Below, piece after piece: positions 63,060 through 64,000 of a stretch of 64,000 nucleotides of DNA. The notes below the pieces were generated by a model that saw nothing but the letters and a program-made list of their open reading frames with translations, searched no databases and was not told the DNA's origin. Source of the DNA: Trichoplusia ni (taxonomy: Eukaryota; Arthropoda; Insecta; Lepidoptera; Noctuidae); NCBI RefSeq assembly GCF_003590095.1, contig NC_039480.1:10269328-10333327 (forward strand), read 5' to 3'. The position numbers were made by a program, and so were the translations under genes. Within the stretch, counting starts at the first letter, position 1. Each line of letters begins with the position of its first letter.

Positions 63060-63389
63060 TAGTATGTTCTTTGTGTTCTTTGCAGTTTAAGTGAAAATCA
63101 CAGCACGAATCGCTTATCGTTCCGCACAAGTGGTTGTGTTTACTTGTACACTTCCTATATTTAAATTTTGCGGTGCTTACTGTGATTAATATTGGTATAC
63201 GAATTTATTTTCCGTACAGTTTTCTAGTCCAGTTGTATGTAAGTGATGTGTATGTGGAGTTCATTGTAAGCGCTTTTGGAGTTTCGTTTAGCAACAATCT
63301 TGTTTTTGTAAAATAGTGACATTTATTTCGGACTAGCTGAAACAGTGGTGACAAAATCCAATTCGGAGATCCATTCTCGTTCGTTAGAG
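63060..63389 (+). promoter_or_regulatory. Possible non-coding first exon (c)
   Basis: Downstream of the GC-rich block at 62900-62975, this segment ends GTTAGAG followed by a strong GTAAGTAG donor at 63390. No open frame continues to the donor, so it would be a 5' untranslated exon of a gene beyond the window. It points towards the minus-strand exon at 63802-63990, so that gene would have to be nested or overlap. Confidence 0.35.
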
Positions 63390-63702
63390 GTAAGTAGAAT
63401 TTAGGGGTCTCAACAATCATATATTTGCTCGTATCAAGCCAGTCTAAAACTGTTTTTTAATATTCAACCTTTCGAAATAACACAGACAGACAAGATCGTA
63501 TTCCATTACAAAAAATCGATGTCAACAGAATTAGTCTTGAAAGGAGGAGCATAAAAACTTATCATGAACCAACATCAGTATGGATTCTGAGATATTCAGT
63601 TCAATATGAAAATATAAAAGTTTTATATCCAGTAAATTTATAACTTAGAAACCTGGTATTTAAGCTAATGAACCTTCTTGGAGTAAATAAATAAAATAAA
63701 AA

Positions 63703-63708
63703 TTTATT
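63703..63708 (-). terminator. Polyadenylation signal of the right-edge gene
   Basis: AATAAA on the minus strand 94 bases after the TGA at 63804-63802, followed by T-rich sequence. Confidence 0.6.
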
Positions 63709-63801
63709 GTTCAGTAACTTAAAACTAAATACATTTAGGCGCTAGCCTCCACACTAGGATTCCCTGAGTCGTGGATGCTAGTCTCTTACATCCATAATTT
63801 A

Positions 63802-63990
63802 TCAAATTATGCACTTTGACGTGTTAGTCGTAGTTAGTGAGTAAAATGATTCAAATGGAAAATAACCAAAAACAAACTCTACCGTTCTCCGTAGGTAATT
63901 TACGACAATACGTCCTAGAGCTACACCAAACACAATTGAAATAACCGCTAATATTCTAATTACGTCTAAAGGATTGGCAGCGCCATCCTT
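63802..63990 (-). CDS. Last coding exon of an unrecognised membrane protein (partial)
   Basis: After a pyrimidine-poor but valid acceptor (TATTAGCAG), a phase-0 frame of 62 codons runs to TGA. It begins KDGAANPLDVIRILAVIS, goes on with a hydrophobic stretch of about 18 residues (IRILAVISIVFGVALGRI) that could be one membrane segment, and then an aromatic-rich tail with FVFGYFPFESFY. A polyadenylation signal lies 94 bases beyond the stop. The upstream exons are outside the window. I do not recognise the family. Support is the coding-like composition, the splice site, the stop and the poly-A signal together. Confidence 0.55.
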   Translation of the reverse strand, partial: KDGAANPLDVIRILAVISIVFGVALGRIVVNYLRRTVEFVFGYFPFESFYSLTTTNTSKCII

Positions 63991-64000
63991 CTGCTAATAA

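Overview
The window looks like insect nuclear DNA, most likely from a moth or butterfly (Lepidoptera). It is AT-rich, its genes are split by short GT-AG introns, and it carries tRNA-derived SINEs and short Helitron-like elements of a kind familiar from lepidopteran genomes. The proteins I can recognise are conserved animal housekeeping or regulatory proteins. The organism call rests on recalled repeat and protein families; no search was run.

Left part (1-26 kb) holds the genes. A small two-exon gene on the minus strand (4465-5092) matches Gemin7 of the SMN complex. Next on the minus strand is an eight-exon LUC7L3-like gene (7470-9959), a U1 snRNP-associated splicing factor with a long Arg/Asp/Glu/Ser-rich tail. 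It is head to head with CHMP6/Vps20 (10887-11718, plus), an ESCRT-III subunit. CHMP6 runs tail to tail towards a large minus-strand gene (14327-25740) that I read as the crooked legs (crol) orthologue. That model has about 23 coding exons, 20 C2H2 zinc fingers and about 1,132 residues. I traced all of its splice sites and phases by eye, and the joined frame stays open throughout.

Right part (26-63.7 kb) is gene-poor. It holds an isolated, apparently intact 5S rRNA gene (52584-52702) with a T-run terminator. It also holds a decayed Helitron with remnants of its own protein (48724-49975), several short Helitron-like elements (others sit at 21218 and 27131), SINEs, a small inverted-repeat element and a short retroelement flanked by a 15-bp target duplication. 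Three GC-richer patches end in good splice donors on the plus strand (30957, 40048, 63389) and may be non-coding first exons of a gene running off the right edge. At the far right, the last coding exon of an unrecognised minus-strand membrane-protein gene ends at 63802, with a polyadenylation signal about 95 bases further on.

Two of the four recognised genes act in or around the spliceosome (Gemin7 in snRNP assembly, LUC7L3 in U1 function). I see no evidence that this neighbourhood is functional rather than chance. I found no bacterial-type operon, CRISPR array or convincing new multi-gene system. The most interesting structures are the cassette-like two-finger exons of crol, a possible 9- or 12-nt microexon in the same gene, and a retained-intron switch at the end of LUC7L3.
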